Positions 1-8,278 of a stretch of DNA of 64,000 nucleotides are shown piece by piece; the stretch's first letter is position 1, and every line of letters starts with the position of its first letter. The DNA is from Burkholderiales bacterium (GTDB taxonomy: Bacteria; Pseudomonadota; Gammaproteobacteria; Burkholderiales; SHXO01): assembly GCA_020854105.1 (NCBI GenBank), contig JADZGB010000027.1, forward strand, positions 1 to 64,000, written 5' to 3'. Under the pieces are notes generated by a model, which saw only the letters and a program-made list of their open reading frames with translations, was not told the origin of the DNA and did no database searches. The translations under genes were made by a program, and so were the position numbers.

Positions 1-461
1 AGATAGTCCGAGTACGTCGCTACCACGATGTGGTCGAGCAGCGCCCCGGCCAGCGGCTGGAAGTGCTCGTACACCTCCTGGCCGACCAGCGCCGTGCGTG
101 CCCCGCTGTCGGTCGCGTAGTGCTCCAGCTCCTCCGCGACGTTCATCGGACTCACCGGCACCACCACCGCGCCGGCGCGCAGGATGGCGTAGAAGGCGAG
201 CATGTACTGCGGGCTGTTCTGCATGTCGAGCAGCACGCGGTCGCCCTTGCGCACTCCGCATTCGCACTGCAGGTATCCGGCCAGCGCCAGGGCCTGCTCG
301 CGGAAGCGGGCGTAGCTCAGGCGCGAATCGTAGAAGATGGTGACGGGCCGGTCGGGGTAGCGGGCGGCCGACACGTCGAGGTTGAACCACAGCGACGTGC
401 GCGGCACGCTCAGGTGCATGGGGTATTGACGGGGCCAGATCGGGTAGTCTTCCGGTTTCAT
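1..461 (-). CDS. AMP-dependent acyl-CoA ligase, N-terminal part (cut by window edge)
   Basis: This is the first 153 residues of an AMP-forming acyl-CoA synthetase (ANL superfamily) reading off the left edge; the ATG is at 461-459. Visible are the N-terminal family segments NLDVSAARYPDRP, GYLQ..CGVRKGDRVLL and MQNSPQYMLAFYAILRAGAVVVPV. The AMP-binding P-loop and catalytic lysine lie outside the window. It aligns throughout with the ligase encoded just upstream on the same strand (540-2228), including a shared YSDYL segment, so the two are tandem paralogues. The family activates a carboxylic acid with ATP and CoA. Its place downstream of the second ligase and next to a liv-type transporter suggests catabolism of an imported acid. 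The substrate cannot be read from the sequence. Confidence 0.85.
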   Translation of the reverse strand, partial: MKPEDYPIWPRQYPMHLSVPRTSLWFNLDVSAARYPDRPVTIFYDSRLSYARFREQALALAGYLQCECGVRKGDRVLLDMQNSPQYMLAFYAILRAGAVVVPVSPMNVAEELEHYATDSGARTALVGQEVYEHFQPLAGALLDHIVVATYSDY

Positions 462-539
462 GCGGCTGCTGCGTGGTGTTCGAAACCGTGAGAGGTTACG
501 CGATCCCGAGGCGCTCCAACAAGCGGCGTCCGCCACCCG

Positions 540-2228
540 CTAGCTGGCGCGCACGTTCTCCTGCTCCTGCAGCATGCGCCACTGGATCTTTCCGGTCGCC
601 GACTTGGGCAGGGAATCGACGAACTCGACTCGGCGCGGGATCTTGTAGGCCGCCATGTGGCTGCGGCACCAGCCGATGATCTCCTCGGGCGAGACGCGTC
701 CGCGGCTGTCGGTCTTGAGCACCACCAGCGCCTTGACTGTCTCGCCGCGGTGCGCATCGCGCGTGCCGATGACGCAGGCCTCCTGCACCTCGGGATGGCC
801 GTACATGATCGCCTCGACTTCGGCCGGCCACACCTTGTAGCCGGAGGCGTTGATCATGCGCTTGAGCCGGTCCACGATGAAGAAGTAGCCGTCCTCGTCG
901 TAGCGGCCCAGATCGCCCGTGCGGAAGAAGGTCCTGCCGTCCAGTTCCACGAAGCACTCGCGCGTGGCCTGCGGATTCTTCCAGTAGCCCTTGAAGATCT
1001 GCGGTCCGCTGGCGACGATCTCGCCGATCCGGTTCGGACCCAGTTCCTGGAGCGTGTCGGGATCGATCACGCGCGCGTCCGTGTTGCACACCGGGATGCC
1101 CAGGCACTGCTTCTTGGGTCGCGCATCCGGGTTGATGTGCGTGGGAGCGATCGTCTCGGACAGGCCGTAGCCCTCGATGTAGTCCAGCCCGGTCAGCGCC
1201 TTCAGGCGCTGTGCCACCGGCCCGGGCATCGCCGCCCCGCCGCCGCCGATGCGGCGCAGGCTGGACAAATCGTAGCGGCCGAGTTCGGGGTTGGCCAGGA
1301 AGTCGATCGCCATGGTGGAGATGGCAGTCCATCCGTCCACGCGGTGGCGCTGGATCAGCTGCGCCGCCGTGTGCCGGTCCCAGCGTGTCATCAGTACCAC
1401 GCTCGCACCGCTGTAGATGGGTGCGTTCATGCTGCCCTGCATGCCGGTGACGTGAAACAGCGGCAGCGTGCACAGCAGCGTGGCGTCCTGGTGCGATCCG
1501 CCCCAGTGCGTCATGATGACGATGGTGCTCATCACCGTGGCATGCGTGTGGATGCAGCCCTTCGGATGCCCGGTCGTTCCCGAGGTGTAGGGCATGACGC
1601 AAAGATCTTCCGGCCCGGCACGATGCGGGCCGGGCCGCAGTCCGGCCGCCAGCGCGTCGGTCCACGCGACCGCCCCGGCGGCGTCCAGCGGCTGGCGCGG
1701 CGCGGCCGCCACTTCCGGTACGTGCAGCGCGGCGGCCGTCCCTGCGAGATAGTCCGAGTAGGCGGCGACCACGACGCGCTCCAGGCCCTGGCCGAGCAGC
1801 GGGGCGAGCTGCCCGTACAGCTCCTGGCCGCACAGCGCCACGCGCGCATCGCTGTCCTCGACGTAGTGGCGCAGTTCGTCCGTCAGATTCATCGGATTGA
1901 CCGGCACCACCATCGCATCGGCACGCAGGATCGCGTAGAAACCCACGATGAACTGCGGACTGTTCTGCATGAACAGCAGAACGCGGTCGCCGCGCGCGAC
2001 GCCGCAGTGCTGCTGCAGGTAGCCGGCGAGCGCCTCCGTCTCGCGCAGGGCGCGGCCGTAGGTGAGCGCGCAGTCGTAGAACCAGGCGAGCGGCTTGTCC
2101 GGATAGCGCGTGGCGCTCACGCGCAGATTGTCGAACACGCTCGTGTCGGGGAACGGCAGCGCCTTGGGCAGGCCGGCAGGCCAGTGCGCGTAGTGAAGTG
2201 GTTCGTGCGCCCGCTCGTTCGCTGCCAT
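540..2228 (-). CDS. AMP-dependent acyl-CoA synthetase (long-chain/aryl acid CoA ligase type)
   Basis: A complete 562-aa ANL-superfamily ligase forming an acyl-AMP and then an acyl-CoA in the cytoplasm. Diagnostic motifs are the P-loop YTSGTTGHPKG (about residues 214-224), GYGLSET (about 350), the hinge/adenylate motif TGDLGRYDEDGYFFIVDR (about 440) and the C-terminal catalytic-lysine region PKSATGKIQWRML near the end. Length is normal for the family. The ATG at 2228 fits the family N-terminus. It is divergent from livG, separated by about 225 bp, and is followed on its own strand by a paralogous ligase running off the window. Two ligases beside a branched-chain-type ABC importer, an SDR and an amidohydrolase suggest activation of aromatic or fatty acids. 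The exact substrate is not determinable. Confidence 0.9.
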   Translation of the reverse strand: MAANERAHEPLHYAHWPAGLPKALPFPDTSVFDNLRVSATRYPDKPLAWFYDCALTYGRALRETEALAGYLQQHCGVARGDRVLLFMQNSPQFIVGFYAILRADAMVVPVNPMNLTDELRHYVEDSDARVALCGQELYGQLAPLLGQGLERVVVAAYSDYLAGTAAALHVPEVAAAPRQPLDAAGAVAWTDALAAGLRPGPHRAGPEDLCVMPYTSGTTGHPKGCIHTHATVMSTIVIMTHWGGSHQDATLLCTLPLFHVTGMQGSMNAPIYSGASVVLMTRWDRHTAAQLIQRHRVDGWTAISTMAIDFLANPELGRYDLSSLRRIGGGGAAMPGPVAQRLKALTGLDYIEGYGLSETIAPTHINPDARPKKQCLGIPVCNTDARVIDPDTLQELGPNRIGEIVASGPQIFKGYWKNPQATRECFVELDGRTFFRTGDLGRYDEDGYFFIVDRLKRMINASGYKVWPAEVEAIMYGHPEVQEACVIGTRDAHRGETVKALVVLKTDSRGRVSPEEIIGWCRSHMAAYKIPRRVEFVDSLPKSATGKIQWRMLQEQENVRAS

Positions 2229-2454
2229 CGCTCCTCCCGCTGATGCGTCGCGCTGATGTTGCGGTGCGTTATCGCCGTCGCGCCGCGAACACGGGCGACA
2301 GTCCTATTCTGTGGTGCGCGAAGGCGAATGGCAACGCGCGATTCCGCAGCCGAGGCATTTCTTTACGACGCCGGTGCAAGTGTGTCAGTATCGATCGGAC
2401 CAGTCATCCAAGCGCGCACCACGACGCGCCTGTCATCCACGCACGGAGGGGATC

Positions 2455-3267
2455 TTGCTGGGCAGTGCCGGCACCGCCGCCACGTCTACCGTGGCGCCTT
2501 CGCCCTTGCTGCGCGTGACGGACCTCACCGTTCGCTTCGGCGGCATCGTGGCTCTCGATCGCGTGAGCTTCGAGGTCGCGGCCGGCCAGATCTGCGGGCT
2601 GATCGGCCCGAACGGGGCCGGCAAGACGACATTCTTCAACTGCCTGTCCCGGCTCTATCCGTTCCGCGAGGGCAGGATCGAATTCGACGGGCGCTCCCTG
2701 ATCGAGGTGCCGCGCCACGGCATTGCGCCCCTGGGCATCGCACGCACGTTCCAGAACCTGGCCCTGTTCCGCGGCCTTACCGTGGGCGAGAACGTGATGC
2801 TCGGCGCGCACGCGCGCAGCAGCGGCGGATTCCTCGCCTGCGCCCTGCGCCTGCCCCGTGCACGCGCGCAGGAGCGGCGCATCGCCGAGCGCGCGCGCGA
2901 ACTGATGGAGCTGGTGGGGCTGGCGCCGTATGCCGCGCGACGCGTGGCCGACCTGCCGTTCGGCATCCAGAAGCGCGTGGAACTCGCGCGCGCGCTCGCC
3001 AGTGCGCCGCGTCTGCTGCTGCTCGACGAACCGGCGGCCGGGCTCAACCACGAGGAGGTGGAAGGGCTGATGAGCGTCATCCGCCGCATCCGTGACGTGC
3101 TGCACATCACGGTGCTGCTGGTCGAGCACCACATGAATCTGGTGATGCGCACTTCCGACAAGGTGGTCGCGCTCGATTTCGGACGCAAGATCGCCGACGG
3201 CACGCCCGAGCTGGTGCAGCAGGACGCCGAGGTGATCCGCGCCTATCTGGGCGGCGGAGGCAAGTGA
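2455..3267 (+). CDS. livG: Branched-chain amino acid-type ABC transporter ATP-binding protein LivG
   Basis: ATPase subunit (270 aa) of a LivFGHM importer. Walker A is GPNGAGKTT, the signature region reads LPFGIQKRVELARAL (LivG proteins carry this degenerate form instead of LSGGQ), and Walker B is LLLLDEPAAGLN followed by the H-loop VEHHM. The reading frame is open back to a GTG at 2311. I prefer the TTG at 2455 because GGAGGG at 2445-2450 is correctly spaced and the family region begins soon after. The stop overlaps the livF start (TGATG), so the two are translationally coupled. In this position next to acyl-CoA ligases, such systems often import aromatic or dicarboxylic acids rather than leucine; that is inference. 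Confidence 0.93.
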   Translation: MLGSAGTAATSTVAPSPLLRVTDLTVRFGGIVALDRVSFEVAAGQICGLIGPNGAGKTTFFNCLSRLYPFREGRIEFDGRSLIEVPRHGIAPLGIARTFQNLALFRGLTVGENVMLGAHARSSGGFLACALRLPRARAQERRIAERARELMELVGLAPYAARRVADLPFGIQKRVELARALASAPRLLLLDEPAAGLNHEEVEGLMSVIRRIRDVLHITVLLVEHHMNLVMRTSDKVVALDFGRKIADGTPELVQQDAEVIRAYLGGGGK

Positions 3268-3980
3268 TGGCGGCGCTGCTCGAGGTCGCGCAGCTGCACG
3301 CCGGTTATGGCGCGCTAACCGTGCTGCACGGCATCTCGTTCAGCGTCGAGGATGGCGGCATCACCGCCCTGCTGGGGGCCAACGGTGCCGGCAAGACCAC
3401 GACGCTGCGCGCGGTGTGCGGAATGCTCCGGATGCGCGGGCAGGTCGTGCTGGCCGGCGAAGCGATCGCCGGGCGCGCCACCGAGGACATCGTGCGGCGC
3501 GGCGTGGCGCACGTCCCGGACGGGCGCGGCACCTTCCTGCACCTGACCACCGAGGAGAACCTGCGTCTGGGCGCCTACACGCGCCGGGACCGTGCGGCGG
3601 TGACGCAGGACATGGAGCGCTGCTTCGAATACTTTCCGCGGCTGAAGGAGCGGCGCAGGCAGCAGGCCGGCACGCTCTCCGGTGGCGAGCAGCAGATGCT
3701 GGCGATCTCGCGCGCGCTGATGCTGCGTCCGCGCCTGCTGCTGCTGGACGAGCCCAGCTTCGGCCTCGCGCCGCTGGTGGTGCAGGAGATCTTCCGCATC
3801 ATGCAGCGCATCCGCGAAGAGCAGAAGGTCGGCATCCTGCTGGTGGAGCAGAACGCCAGCCTGGCACTGGAGGTCGCCGATCACGCCTATCTTCTCGAGA
3901 CCGGCCGGGTCGTGCTCGGCGGGCGGGCCGAGGAGATCAGGCAGAACGAGGCCGTGCGCCGGTCCTACCTGGGTTACTGA
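3267..3980 (+). CDS. livF: Branched-chain amino acid-type ABC transporter ATP-binding protein LivF
   Basis: Second ATPase subunit (237 aa) of the importer. Walker A is GANGAGKTT, the signature is LSGGEQQMLAISRAL, Walker B is LLLLDEPSFGLAPL, and the H-loop is LLVEQNASLAL, all typical of LivF. The ATG at 3267 overlaps the livG stop and follows GGAGG at 3256-3260; a GTG immediately before it at 3264 is a possible alternative. It pairs with LivG on the cytoplasmic face of the LivH/LivM membrane pair. An inverted repeat occupies the 160-bp gap before livH, which may separate transcripts or create a weak terminator inside the operon. Confidence 0.93.
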   Translation: MAALLEVAQLHAGYGALTVLHGISFSVEDGGITALLGANGAGKTTTLRAVCGMLRMRGQVVLAGEAIAGRATEDIVRRGVAHVPDGRGTFLHLTTEENLRLGAYTRRDRAAVTQDMERCFEYFPRLKERRRQQAGTLSGGEQQMLAISRALMLRPRLLLLDEPSFGLAPLVVQEIFRIMQRIREEQKVGILLVEQNASLALEVADHAYLLETGRVVLGGRAEEIRQNEAVRRSYLGY

Positions 3981-3993
3981 CAGACGAGAAGCG

Positions 3994-4128
3994 TTTGCCA
4001 CGGAGAACATGGAGAGCACAGAGAAGATGATCGCGCGCGCCCCTCATGATCAGGGAATCAACGATTCCGATCCTGGCAGCAACCGGCCTGCTGTCCTTCT
4101 CTGTGTCCTCTGTGCTCTCTGTGGCAAA
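3994..4128. repeat. Imperfect long inverted repeat of the 'CTCTGTGG' dispersed-element type
   Basis: Two arms of about 33 bp (3994-4026 and 4096-4128) are reverse complements with roughly 27 of 33 positions matching. They are built from TTTGCCAC plus runs of GAGAGCACAGAGAAG-like sequence. The loop contains a smaller perfect hairpin, GGAATC-AAC-GATTCC, at 4054-4068. Read on the minus strand, the arm encodes the spurious peptide ATESTEDTEK, the familiar signature of this kind of non-coding repeat when it is mis-called as a gene. It lies between livF and livH in an otherwise tightly packed operon. Confidence 0.75.
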
Positions 4129-4142
4129 AGGACTTCCTAGCG

Positions 4143-5012
4143 ATGGAAGCCTTCCTGCACCAGGTTCTCTCCGGCCTCGCCACGGGCGGCATCTACGCAA
4201 GCCTCGCGCTGGCGCTGGTGATGATCTACCAGTCCACCCACCACATCAATTTCGCGCAGGGCGAGATGGCCATGTTCTCCACCTACCTCGCGTGGACGCT
4301 GATCAGCACCGGCATGAGCTGGTGGGGGGCCTTCACCCTCACGGTGCTGGCATCCTTCGCCCTCGGCATGCTGATCGAGCGCATCCTCATCCGCCCGGTC
4401 GAGCATGCGCCGGTTCTCACCGTGGTGATCGTGTTCATCGGCCTGCTGGTGATCCTCAACAGCGTGGCCGGCTGGATCTTCACCTACACCATCAAGAGCT
4501 TTCCCAGCCCGTTCCCGTCCGAGGCGGTGCTCGGCGGCCTCATGTCGGCGCACGAACTGGGTGCGGTCGCCGTGACGCTCGTTCTGCTGATCCTGCTCTA
4601 CCTGTTCTTCCAGTTCACGCCGCTGGGCCTCGCCATGCGGGCGGTGGCGCAGAATCCGGTCTCGAGCCGGCTGGTGGGCATCCGCGTCGGCTGGATGCTC
4701 GCACTCGGGTGGGGGCTGGCAGCAGCCATCGGCGCCGTGGCGGGCATGATGATCGCGCCGATCGTCTACCTCGATCCGAGCATGATGTCCGGGGTGCTGC
4801 TGTACGCTTTCGCCGCCGCGCTCATGGGCGGCATCGACAGTCCGGGCGGGGCGGTGATCGGGGGATTCATCGTCGGCGTGGTGGAGAACGTGATGGGCGC
4901 GTTCGTGATCGGCACCGAGCTCAAGCTCACCGTCGCGCTGATCGTCATCATCGCGGTGCTGCTGGTGCGCCCCTCCGGCCTGTTCGGGCGCGTCATCATC
5001 AGCCGCGTGTGA
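4143..5012 (+). CDS. livH: Branched-chain amino acid-type ABC transporter permease LivH
   Basis: Integral membrane permease of 289 aa with about eight hydrophobic segments. The N-terminal LSGLATGGIYASLALALVMIYQ and the following INFAQGEMAMFSTY are hallmark LivH motifs. GIRVGWMLALGWGLAAAIGAVAGMM and GGIDSPGGAVIGGFIVGVVEN near residues 180-260 are the conserved permease loop contacting the ATPases. The ATG at 4143 is the natural start. The stop is 7 bp before livM. It forms the translocation pore with LivM. Confidence 0.92.
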   Translation: MEAFLHQVLSGLATGGIYASLALALVMIYQSTHHINFAQGEMAMFSTYLAWTLISTGMSWWGAFTLTVLASFALGMLIERILIRPVEHAPVLTVVIVFIGLLVILNSVAGWIFTYTIKSFPSPFPSEAVLGGLMSAHELGAVAVTLVLLILLYLFFQFTPLGLAMRAVAQNPVSSRLVGIRVGWMLALGWGLAAAIGAVAGMMIAPIVYLDPSMMSGVLLYAFAAALMGGIDSPGGAVIGGFIVGVVENVMGAFVIGTELKLTVALIVIIAVLLVRPSGLFGRVIISRV

Positions 5013-5019
5013 GCAGACC

Positions 5020-6027
5020 GTGATCCAGGCATCGAAGTCCCCCGCGGCGCAGCCCGCCAGCAGCTCCCGCCTGCTCCCCGTGCTCGCCGTCCTGATCGGA
5101 CTGGCGCTGCTGTGCGCACTGCCGTTCGTGGTGAGCAGCTACCGGACGTTCCAGTTCACGCTGGCGCTGATCTATGCCATCGTGCTGCTCGGCCTGAACA
5201 TCCTCACCGGCTACAACGGCCAGATCTCGCTCGGCCATGGCGCGTTCTACGCGATCGGTGCGTATGTCGCCGCGATCCTGATGGACCGCTTCGGGGTGCC
5301 GTACTGGGCAACGATTCCGGTGAGCGGTGTGGTGTGTCTGGTGTCCGGCTTCCTGTTCGGCTTGCCGGCGCTGCGCCTGCAGGGACACTACCTGGCGCTG
5401 GCGACCTTCGCGCTCGCGGTAGCCATGCCGCAGCTACTCAAGCACAGGGGAATCGAGGAGTGGACCGGGGGTGTGCAGGGGATCGTCATCGTCAAGCCCA
5501 CTGCTCCGGCGGGTCTGCCGCTCACGCAGGACCAATGGCTCTATCTGCTCACGCTGGCGGTTGCGGTGCTCATGTTCGCACTGGCGTGGAATCTCGTGCA
5601 CAGCCGGGTCGGCCGGGCGCTCATGGCGATCCGTGACCACCCGGTCGCGGCGGAGGCGATGGGTGTGCACAGCGCCTGGTACAAGTCCGCGGCGTTCGGC
5701 ATCAGCGCCCTTTACACCGGCGTTGCCGGTGCGCTGGGTGCGATCGTGGTCCAGTTCGTCGCGCCCGACAGCTTCACCGCGGTGCTGTCGATCAACTTTC
5801 TCGTGGGCGTGGTGGTCGGCGGCCTGGCCTCGATATCGGGGGCCATCTGGGGGGCGCTGTTCATCCAGTTCGTGCCCAATTTCGCGGATCAGATCTCGAA
5901 AGCCGCACCCTGGGCGATCTACGGCATCTTCATGATCGTCTTCGCCTATACCATGCCCACGGGGGTGGCCGGCTTCCTGCGGCTGTCCTGGGCCCGCGTG
6001 CGGGGCCGTCGGGGCAGCTCGCTATAA
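5020..6027 (+). CDS. livM: Branched-chain amino acid-type ABC transporter permease LivM
   Basis: Second permease (335 aa), GTG start at 5020, only 7 bp after livH. Family motifs include YAIVLLGLNILTGYNGQISLGHGAFYAIGAY (residues about 50-80) and GRALMAIRDHPVAAEAMG (about 200-217), the EAA-like cytoplasmic loop. About nine to ten membrane segments are predicted by hydrophobicity. The TAA stop lies inside a TATAAT hexamer that may serve the downstream binding-protein gene. Confidence 0.92.
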   Translation: MIQASKSPAAQPASSSRLLPVLAVLIGLALLCALPFVVSSYRTFQFTLALIYAIVLLGLNILTGYNGQISLGHGAFYAIGAYVAAILMDRFGVPYWATIPVSGVVCLVSGFLFGLPALRLQGHYLALATFALAVAMPQLLKHRGIEEWTGGVQGIVIVKPTAPAGLPLTQDQWLYLLTLAVAVLMFALAWNLVHSRVGRALMAIRDHPVAAEAMGVHSAWYKSAAFGISALYTGVAGALGAIVVQFVAPDSFTAVLSINFLVGVVVGGLASISGAIWGALFIQFVPNFADQISKAAPWAIYGIFMIVFAYTMPTGVAGFLRLSWARVRGRRGSSL

Positions 6028-6028
6028 T
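6023..6028 (+). promoter_or_regulatory. Candidate -10 element (TATAAT) before the binding-protein gene
   Basis: A consensus TATAAT in the context CTCGCTATAATGCCGC overlaps the livM stop codon, about 50 bp upstream of the binding-protein ATG. No convincing -35 hexamer is present 16-18 bp upstream. An internal promoter would let the periplasmic binding protein be made in excess of the membrane subunits, which is usual. This is inference from sequence only. Confidence 0.35.
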
Positions 6029-6076
6029 GCCGCTGCCTGCACGCGACAGGCATTCAACGATAACGAGGAGGAGCCC

Positions 6077-7285
6077 ATGAAGATCGCCCGGATCGGACGC
6101 GGTGTCGTGCTCGCTGCCGTCGCCGTCGCCATCCTTGCCAGCTGTGACCGGAAGCAGAGCGCGCCCGGTGTCACCGACACCGAGATCAAGCTGGGGCAGA
6201 CCATGCCCTACAGCGGCCCGGCGTCGGCCTATGGCGCGATCGGCAAGACCGAGGTCGCCTACTTCCAGATGATCAACGACCAGGGCGGCGTCAACGGCCG
6301 CAAGGTCAACCTGATCAGCCTGGACGACGCCTACTCGCCGCCGCGCGCGGTCGAGCAGGTGCGCAAGCTGGTCGAGCAGGATCAGGTGCTGGCCCTGTTC
6401 CAGACCCTGGGGACACCGAGCAATTCGGCCATCCACGAGTACGTCAATGCGCAGAAGGTGCCCCATCTGTTCCTCGCCACCGGCGCGAGCAAGTGGGGCG
6501 ATCCGAAGAATTTTCCGTGGACCATCGGCTTTCAGCCCAGCTACCGGATCGAATCGAAGATCTACGCCAGGTACGTCCTGACCGAGAATCCCGGGGCGAA
6601 GATCGCCGTGCTCTATCAGAACGACGACTACGGCAAGGACTACCTCGAGGGATTCAAGGAGGGGCTGGGCGACAAGGTGGGCCAGATCGTCGCCGAGGCG
6701 AGCTACGAAGTCACCGATCCGACCGTCGATTCGCAGATCGTCACGCTCAAGGCCTCCGGCGCCGACGTGATGTTCACCATCGCGACCCCGAAGTTCGCCG
6801 CGCAGTCGATCCGCAAGGTAGCGGACATCGGCTGGAAGCCGCTGCACGTCGTCAACAACGTCGCCTCGTCGGTGGGGGCGGTGCTCACGCCAGCCGGGCT
6901 GGACAAGTCGGTGGGGCTGATCACGGCGCTGTACATGAAGGATCCCACCGATCCGCAATGGGAGAACGACGAGGGCATGCGGCGCTGGCGTGAGTTCATG
7001 GCCAAGTACATGCCCAACGCCGACATCAGCGATTTCAATCACGTCTACGGCTATGGTGCCGCCGAGCTGATGACGCTGGTGCTGAAGAATGCCGGCGACG
7101 ACCTGTCGCGCGAGAACCTGATGAAGCAGGCGACCAGTCTGGACGACGTCACCCTCGACGTCGCCCTGCCGGGCGTCAAGTACGACACCGGCGCCGAGGA
7201 CTATTACCTGGTCGAGCAGCTGCAGATGGCGCGCTTCGATGGCCAGCGCTGGGTGCTGTTCGGAGATGTCATCGGACACGATTGA
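6077..7285 (+). CDS. ABC transporter substrate-binding lipoprotein, Leu/Ile/Val-binding family
   Basis: Periplasmic binding protein of 402 aa. The N-terminus is a lipoprotein signal with lipobox LASC (Cys near residue 23). The mature part shows the type I periplasmic-binding fold motifs TEIKLGQTMPYSGPASAYG, MINDQGGVNGRKV, PSNSAIHEY and AVLYQNDDYGKDYL. GAGGAGG at about 6064-6070 gives a strong ribosome-binding site. It closes the livGFHM operon. Branched-chain-type binding proteins in such clusters bind amino acids, aromatic acids or amides; the ligand here is not predictable from motif reading. Confidence 0.9.
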   Translation: MKIARIGRGVVLAAVAVAILASCDRKQSAPGVTDTEIKLGQTMPYSGPASAYGAIGKTEVAYFQMINDQGGVNGRKVNLISLDDAYSPPRAVEQVRKLVEQDQVLALFQTLGTPSNSAIHEYVNAQKVPHLFLATGASKWGDPKNFPWTIGFQPSYRIESKIYARYVLTENPGAKIAVLYQNDDYGKDYLEGFKEGLGDKVGQIVAEASYEVTDPTVDSQIVTLKASGADVMFTIATPKFAAQSIRKVADIGWKPLHVVNNVASSVGAVLTPAGLDKSVGLITALYMKDPTDPQWENDEGMRRWREFMAKYMPNADISDFNHVYGYGAAELMTLVLKNAGDDLSRENLMKQATSLDDVTLDVALPGVKYDTGAEDYYLVEQLQMARFDGQRWVLFGDVIGHD

Positions 7286-7337
7286 CGGCAGCGTCCGTGA
7301 CGCAGCGCCGCGACCAACGAAGACAACGGAGTCGATC

Positions 7338-8096
7338 ATGGCAGAGAAATTCCTGCAGGGCAGGGTGGCAGTAGTGACTGGAGCGAGCCGCGGCATCGGC
7401 CGATGCACGGCGCTGGCCTTCGCTCGGGCCGGCGCGAAGCTGGTGCTCACCGGGCGCGACCGCGCCATGCTGGAGGAGTCGCTGCGCATGGTGCGCGACC
7501 AGGGCGCCGAGGCCGAGATGTACCTGTGCGACGTGCGCGACGAGGCGCAGGTCAGGCAGCTCGCGTCCGACGTGGGCAAGCGCTTCGGCAGCGTGCACGT
7601 CCTGGTCAACAACGCCGGCACCGCGATCCGCAAGAACGTGATCGACTTCTCGATGGAGGAGTGGCGCGCGCTCACCGACACCAACATCACCGGCGTGTTC
7701 CTGATGTGCAAGTACATCGTGCCGCTGATGAAGGGCAACGGCTACGGACGCATCATCAATCTCACCTCGATCATGGCGCACGTGACGAGCACCGGACGCG
7801 GCGTGTACTCCGCGACCAAGCATGCGGTGGCCGGCCTCACCAAGGCGCTGGCGCTCGAGCTGGTGGACGAGAAGATCACCTGCGTGGCGATCAGTCCCGG
7901 TTTCATCGCGACCGACCTGACCGCGCCGCTGCGCTCGGATCCGGTGAAGAACCAGGCCTTGATGGATCAGACGCCGATGCGCCGCTGGGGCCAGCCGGAG
8001 GAGATCGCGAGCCTCGCGCTGTACATCTGCTCCGACCAGGCGGCGTTCATGACCGGCAACGACGTGCTCATGGACGGGGGGTGGTGCGCGCAGTAG
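7338..8096 (+). CDS. Short-chain dehydrogenase/reductase (SDR)
   Basis: Classical SDR of 252 aa using NAD(P)H. The nucleotide-binding motif is VTGASRGIGR near the N-terminus, followed by NNAGT, the catalytic SxnYxxxK as S-IMAHVTSTGRGVY-SATK, and the C-terminal GNDVLMDGGW. The frame is open further upstream, but the ATG at 7338 gives the normal family start a few residues before the dinucleotide fold. It follows the liv operon by about 50 bp and precedes a Tat-exported amidohydrolase. A role in oxidising a hydroxy or 3-hydroxyacyl intermediate of the imported compound is inference. Confidence 0.9.
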   Translation: MAEKFLQGRVAVVTGASRGIGRCTALAFARAGAKLVLTGRDRAMLEESLRMVRDQGAEAEMYLCDVRDEAQVRQLASDVGKRFGSVHVLVNNAGTAIRKNVIDFSMEEWRALTDTNITGVFLMCKYIVPLMKGNGYGRIINLTSIMAHVTSTGRGVYSATKHAVAGLTKALALELVDEKITCVAISPGFIATDLTAPLRSDPVKNQALMDQTPMRRWGQPEEIASLALYICSDQAAFMTGNDVLMDGGWCAQ

Positions 8097-8216
8097 CGCA
8101 TGGGCCGGGCGCGCGTGCTCACGCCGTGCACCGGCCGATCATTGCGGGAACCTTCGATCTGCCCGGGCTGCCTCACCAGCGTCGTCGCAGTTCCGCCGGC
8201 GCGCAGCGAGCGGGCG

Positions 8217-8272
8217 GACACCCGGAGCAGATGCCCCGGAGCAGATCCCCCGGAGCAGATCCCCCGGAGGAG
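8217..8272 (+). repeat. Tandem array of a 14-bp unit carrying Shine-Dalgarno-like GGAG
   Basis: Four adjacent 14-bp copies at 8217-8230, 8231-8244, 8245-8258 and 8259-8272 follow the consensus ATCCCCCGGAGCAG. The first is degenerate and the last ends GGAGGAG. The array stops 6 bp before the amidohydrolase ATG, so the last unit supplies the ribosome-binding site and each upstream unit carries another GGAG. The unit is not a multiple of three and the array is non-coding. Confidence 0.85.
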
Positions 8273-8278
8273 ACCCGC

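Noticed and set aside
3937-4200. An 87-codon minus-strand frame containing ATESTEDTEK
   Set aside because: It is the peptide signature of a non-coding inverted repeat, not a gene.
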